The translations under genes and the position numbers were made by a program. 64,000 nucleotides of DNA from Xanthobacteraceae bacterium. Its GTDB lineage: Bacteria; Pseudomonadota; Alphaproteobacteria; Rhizobiales; Xanthobacteraceae. Of the stretch, positions 61,516-64,000 are shown piece after piece. Where the stretch lies: NCBI GenBank assembly GCA_022844485.1, contig JALHLQ010000004.1:91891-155890 (forward strand), given 5' to 3'. Position 1 is the first letter of the stretch; the number at the start of each line of letters is the position of its first letter. Below the pieces are notes generated by a model, which made no database searches, was not told the origin of the DNA, and saw nothing but the letters and a program-made list of their open reading frames with translations.

Positions 61516-61865
61516 CTCTCGGCAGTTCTACGTCGATGACGCAGACACGTGCTGACGCCAGCCTGCTGACCACTCCATCCCGCAAAGAGAGTTCGTCTCT
61601 CGCGGGTCCGGTTAGAATTTCCTGTCGGTCGTTTTGAAACGGTAGGACTGGTGTGAAGCTACAAACTATTGTAACAGCAGCGCCAATTTAAGGCGATTTT
61701 GACGATCCTCACTAGCCCGTTGGCCGCGCCTCTCAACAGACCGCCGCGCTCGAGCAACCCGCAGCGAGTTGTCGCTCGGCGCAGTGCATTCGTTCCGCGA
61801 GGGCGGGTTGGCACCAGAGGGGTGCTGCTTGAACGTTCTAGGCGTTCGGCTATGGTGGCGCGGCC
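61516..61865. other. Intergenic region after fcl
   Basis: No coding frame is convincing here. It contains a stem-loop at 61579-61606, then an AT-richer patch around 61630-61720. A weak promoter-like pair TTGAAC (61829-61834), 16 bases, TATGGT (61851-61856) precedes the FkbM gene at 61866. Confidence in that promoter is low because it would leave almost no leader. Confidence 0.4.
61579..61606 (+). terminator. Stem-loop downstream of fcl, possible terminator
   Basis: CCCGC (61579-61583) pairs with GCGGG (61602-61606), and GAGAG (61587-61591) with CTCTC (61597-61601), with an AAA bulge and a TTCGT loop. There is no strong U-tract after it, so efficiency is uncertain. Confidence 0.4.
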
Positions 61866-62687
61866 ATGATCCGGTTTACCTTTCGGGCCTATCAAGACAT
61901 TCTCGCTGGGCGTGGCATCGGACGCCTCCCGGGTGTTCCGGCGCTCACGCGCGCAGTCGCCTCGGCAACAGGAGCCAACGCGCTTGGGCGCTGGGCCGTC
62001 ATGCGCAGTCCGGTCAGTTTCGAGGGATTCCGCCTCTACCTCGACCCTCGATCCACCAGCGCGCCGCTATCGGGCAAAGGTTTCAACCGGAAGGAAGCGG
62101 AGTATGTGCGCGGCGCCCTGCAGCCCGGTGATGTCGCCGTGGATGTGGGGGCCAATATCGGCTTCTTCTCGGTTCTGTTCGGAACGCTCGTCGGTCCGGA
62201 GGGCTCCGTGGTCGCCTTCGAGCCGGTCCCGGAAAACTTGTCCGTCCTGAAGCGCAACCTGAGCCTCAACGCCCTGGGGAATGTCGCCATCGTCGAAGCC
62301 GCCTGCGGTCGCACAAACGGCGTCACCGCGATGCAAATGGGCAGAAACTTTTCGACCGCCCGCATGGCGGGTGAAGGTCGTTCTGTCTCTCTCACCACCA
62401 TCGATTCTGTGATGTCGGCCGAGGCCCGGCCCGTCCGATTCATGAAGATCGATATAGAGGGAGCGGAACTTTTCGCCCTCGAAGGCTCGATAGAAACCAT
62501 CGCCCGCAGTCCGGACATCGAGCTTATACTCGAGTACAACGAGAGCGCCTTTCTGCACTATGGATATACTGGGGCGAACGTGCTCGACTTCATGGCCTCG
62601 CGGGGCTTCCGGTCCACGGACGTTCGTAGCGGACAGCCGTTCGCCGGCTCAGCCGGGACAACTAACTTGCTGTTTTCGCGCCGCTAG
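61866..62687 (+). CDS. FkbM-family methyltransferase, second copy
   Basis: The 273-residue protein contains DVAVDVGANIGFFSVLFG (SAM loop), VVAFEPVPENLSVLKRNL, VSLTTIDSVM and VRFMKIDIEGAELFALEGSI, the standard FkbM set. It likely O-methylates a sugar of the exported glycan. It stands alone between two intergenic gaps, so it is probably a separate transcript. Directly downstream, on the other strand, lies a relic of an APS kinase gene. Confidence 0.88.
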   Translation: MIRFTFRAYQDILAGRGIGRLPGVPALTRAVASATGANALGRWAVMRSPVSFEGFRLYLDPRSTSAPLSGKGFNRKEAEYVRGALQPGDVAVDVGANIGFFSVLFGTLVGPEGSVVAFEPVPENLSVLKRNLSLNALGNVAIVEAACGRTNGVTAMQMGRNFSTARMAGEGRSVSLTTIDSVMSAEARPVRFMKIDIEGAELFALEGSIETIARSPDIELILEYNESAFLHYGYTGANVLDFMASRGFRSTDVRSGQPFAGSAGTTNLLFSRR

Positions 62688-62885
62688 ACGACCTCTCGGA
62701 TCATGACGTTAGTGTTGAGTTCGAGGCGGGACTGCATGCGCGCAACGCCGGTGAAATTCTTGATCGCCGGCGAGCGCTCGCTTGTAGAATTCGTTCAGAT
62801 CGTGCGCGATACACTGCTCGATCGGCGCGTCGACGAAGATCTCGAAGGACTCGCCCTCTTCCGGTCAACTCGCGCAGCATGCGGC
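62688..62885 (-). pseudogene. cysC (adenylylsulfate kinase) 3'-end relic
   Basis: On the minus strand three frames together rebuild the end of an APS kinase. The pieces in order are MLRELTG, then SFEIFVDAPIEQCIAHD and LNEFYKRALAG in a second frame, then AIKNFTGVARMQSRLE in a third, ending at a stop at 62688-62690. The EIFVDAPIEQC and KNFTGV segments match the C-terminal part of CysC/NodQ, which phosphorylates adenylylsulfate to give PAPS. At least two frameshifts and loss of the N-terminal P-loop show it is dead. Functional PAPS supply must come from elsewhere. Confidence 0.6.
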
Positions 62886-62935
62886 GTTTAGTGTGAAACG
62901 GCGAAATAAGCAAATATAGCACTCCATCCTTACAA

Positions 62936-62971
62936 TTGAAATTTGTACGTTTTTGCGCTATTTTTTATATT
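62936..62971 (+). promoter_or_regulatory. AT-rich promoter region of the transaldolase gene
   Basis: Two overlapping candidates are visible: TTGAAA (62936-62941), 17 bases, TATTTT (62959-62964); and TTGTAC (62943-62948), 17 bases, TATATT (62966-62971). This is the most AT-rich patch of the right end and lies about 50-60 bases upstream of the ATG at 63022. Confidence 0.4.
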
Positions 62972-63021
62972 CGGCTTGCGAAAGGTCAAGCGAACTCCTT
63001 CAACCCTCCAGGGCCGACCCG

Positions 63022-63774
63022 ATGAGCCCCGTGACCCTCAAATCGCTTAAGGTCAAGCTGTTCACCGATGGTGCCGACAAGGCGCAGATCGTGGAAATGG
63101 CGAAGCAGAGCTGGATCGCCGGCTTCACCACCAACCCCTCGCTCCTGAAGAAGGCGGGCGTCAGCGACTACGCCGCCTATGGCCGGGAATTGGTCGCCGC
63201 CGTGCCGGACCGCCACATCTCTTTCGAGGTCTTCTCAGACGACATCCCGGAGATGGTCGCGCAGGGGCGCGTCATCGCCTCCTGGGGCAAGAACGTCTAC
63301 CTGAAGCTGCCCGTCATCAATACGCGCGGCGAAACGCTATACGAAGCGGTGCGAACGCTGACGCGCGAAGGCGTCAAGATCAACATGACCGCAATCTTCA
63401 CGAGCGAGCAGGTCGCCCGCGCGATCGAGGCGCTCGATGGCGGCGCCCCCGCCTGCGTCTCGGTATTCGCCGGCCGGCTTGCCGACTTCGGAATCGATTA
63501 CAAGCCGATCATGCAGGATGCGATTGCCCGCGCCCGCAAGACCAGAAACATCGAGATCATCTGGGCCTCGACCCGCGAGGTCTATAACGTGGTGGAGGCG
63601 GACCAGATGGGTTGCCACATCATCACTGCGCCGGCCGACGTGCTGAAGAAGCTGCCGGCGCTCGGCACCCAGACAGCAGCCGAACTGTCGCTGGCGGCCG
63701 TCAAAGCCTTCCGCGAGGATGCAGTCGCCGCCGGCCTGCGGCTCGACGTGCCGGCTTCGCGCGCGGCGGAATAG
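63022..63774 (+). CDS. Transaldolase/fructose-6-phosphate aldolase-like protein
   Basis: The 250-residue TIM barrel begins near LKVKLFTDGADKAQIVEMA and has GFTTNPSLLKKAGV, NVYLKLPVINTRGE with the likely Schiff-base lysine, INMTAIFTSEQV and IEIIWASTREVYN. Length is intermediate between FSA (about 220) and short transaldolases. It should transfer or release a three-carbon dihydroxyacetone unit. ATG 63022 is preferred; the frame extends to 62953 but lacks homology. With the transketolase at 19738 the locus holds both non-oxidative pentose-pathway chemistries, suggesting a dedicated sugar-skeleton role. Confidence 0.85.
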   Translation: MSPVTLKSLKVKLFTDGADKAQIVEMAKQSWIAGFTTNPSLLKKAGVSDYAAYGRELVAAVPDRHISFEVFSDDIPEMVAQGRVIASWGKNVYLKLPVINTRGETLYEAVRTLTREGVKINMTAIFTSEQVARAIEALDGGAPACVSVFAGRLADFGIDYKPIMQDAIARARKTRNIEIIWASTREVYNVVEADQMGCHIITAPADVLKKLPALGTQTAAELSLAAVKAFREDAVAAGLRLDVPASRAAE

Positions 63775-63942
63775 AGATTGCAGGCCGCTGGTTAAGGTTT
63801 CCGTCCGGGCTTTTCCCCAAGTGTAACGCTTTGAATCAAAACGTGTTCACCCCGATTCCGGTCGGTGGTCGCCAGTCGCCGGCGAGCGTGCTAGGGGAAA
63901 AGCCGGGGCCCCGACAGAGGGTCTGGGGGAAGCTGTCGAATT
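63775..63942. other. Intergenic region before the last partial gene
   Basis: These 168 bases hold no convincing ORF. I saw no clear terminator after the transaldolase and no strong promoter before the partial gene. Confidence 0.35.
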
Positions 63943-64000
63943 ATGTCGCAAGCCGCAGGCTCAAGCGCTGAACGTCCACTGCGCGTCGGTGTCGTCGGTG
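63943..64000 (+). CDS. Partial gene, probable Gfo/Idh/MocA oxidoreductase N terminus
   Basis: An ATG at 63943 opens a frame to the window edge. Its 19 codons read MSQAAGSSAE then RPLRVGVVG, which looks like the first strand of a dinucleotide-binding Rossmann fold as in Gfo/Idh/MocA oxidoreductases. The rest lies outside the window, so the family is a guess from nine residues and context. If right, it would be a second such enzyme beside that at 6087. Confidence 0.45.
   Translation, partial: MSQAAGSSAERPLRVGVVG

Noticed and set aside
60375..61637. 420-codon plus-strand ORF
   Set aside because: Arginine-rich out-of-frame reading across gmd and fcl; typical GC-skewed shadow.
62703..62891. 62-codon plus-strand ORF
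   Set aside because: It is antisense to the cysC relic and has no family match.

Overview
The window looks like a chromosomal surface-polysaccharide locus of a GC-rich alphaproteobacterium, probably Rhizobiales (Bradyrhizobiaceae/Xanthobacteraceae-like). This is inferred from codon use, gene families and gene order; no rRNA or other taxonomic marker is present. Almost everything from 4.1 to 64 kb makes, modifies or transfers activated sugars. Adjacent genes very often overlap by 4 bases (ATGA/GTGA), which suggests long translationally coupled transcripts.

Layout. (1) 1-3104, minus: a secreted RTX/serralysin-type metalloprotease that runs off the left edge. (2) 3.36-4.02 kb: a decayed IS3-family element. 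(3) 4.05-5.38 kb: a control module. It has a good sigma70-type promoter flanked by two 15-bp inverted repeats, a winged-helix regulator fused to a Rossmann-like domain, a NusG/RfaH-family antiterminator, and a leader with two hairpins and an ops-like 12-mer. (4) 5.4-17.8 kb: SpsF-type cytidylyltransferase, Gfo/Idh/MocA oxidoreductase, DegT aminotransferase, epimerase, GNAT acetyltransferase, a first NeuB-type synthase, asparagine synthetase, acyltransferase, WbpG/PseA-type amidotransferase, methyltransferase and a putative transferase. (5) 17.9-25.3 kb: a second, divergent NeuB-type synthase, SDR, a full-length transketolase, an ABC flippase, a PhyH-like oxygenase and an FkbM methyltransferase. 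(6) 25.3-37.6 kb: dTDP-sugar genes (rfbB; rfbC and rfbA on minus; C-methyltransferase; 3-aminotransferase; FdtA-like ketoisomerase) with O-methyltransferases, a GT2, a sulfotransferase, another DegT enzyme and an epimerase. The stretch 32.1-35.0 kb is by eye more AT-rich. (7) 37.6-42.4 kb: capsule-type transferase, CMP-nonulosonate synthetase, a DapA/NanA-superfamily aldolase and an Asn-synthase-like protein without the Cys nucleophile. (8) 42.5-53.4 kb: glycosyltransferases, a GT-C membrane transferase, wecB, a wbpD-like acetyltransferase and another asparagine synthetase. (9) 53.4-57.0 kb, minus: a second GT-C paralogue, a methyltransferase and a methyltransferase-GT2 fusion. (10) 57.2-61.5 kb: UDP-sugar dehydrogenase, UDP-GlcA 4-epimerase-like enzyme, gmd, fcl. 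(11) 61.9-64 kb: FkbM methyltransferase, a cysC relic, a transaldolase, and the first 19 codons of a probable Gfo/Idh/MocA oxidoreductase.

Reading as a system. The locus appears to build a heavily decorated glycan. It would carry one or two CMP-activated ulosonic (sialic-like) acids, a dTDP-3-amino-6-deoxy sugar that may be C-methylated, GDP-L-fucose, and UDP-uronic or UDP-ManNAc(3NAc)A-type sugars, with O-methyl and sulfate groups. The most unusual point is the number of carbon-carbon bond-forming sugar enzymes: two NeuB-type synthases, a pyruvate-type aldolase, a transketolase and a transaldolase. Together they suggest an uncharacterised higher-carbon sugar. The second interesting point is the control module at the head of the cluster, where a NusG paralogue is followed at once by a hairpin abutting an ops-like element. 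No Wzy, Wza/Wzc or Wzm/Wzt is recognisable here; the only lipid-glycan exporter candidate is the ABC protein at 21.7 kb.
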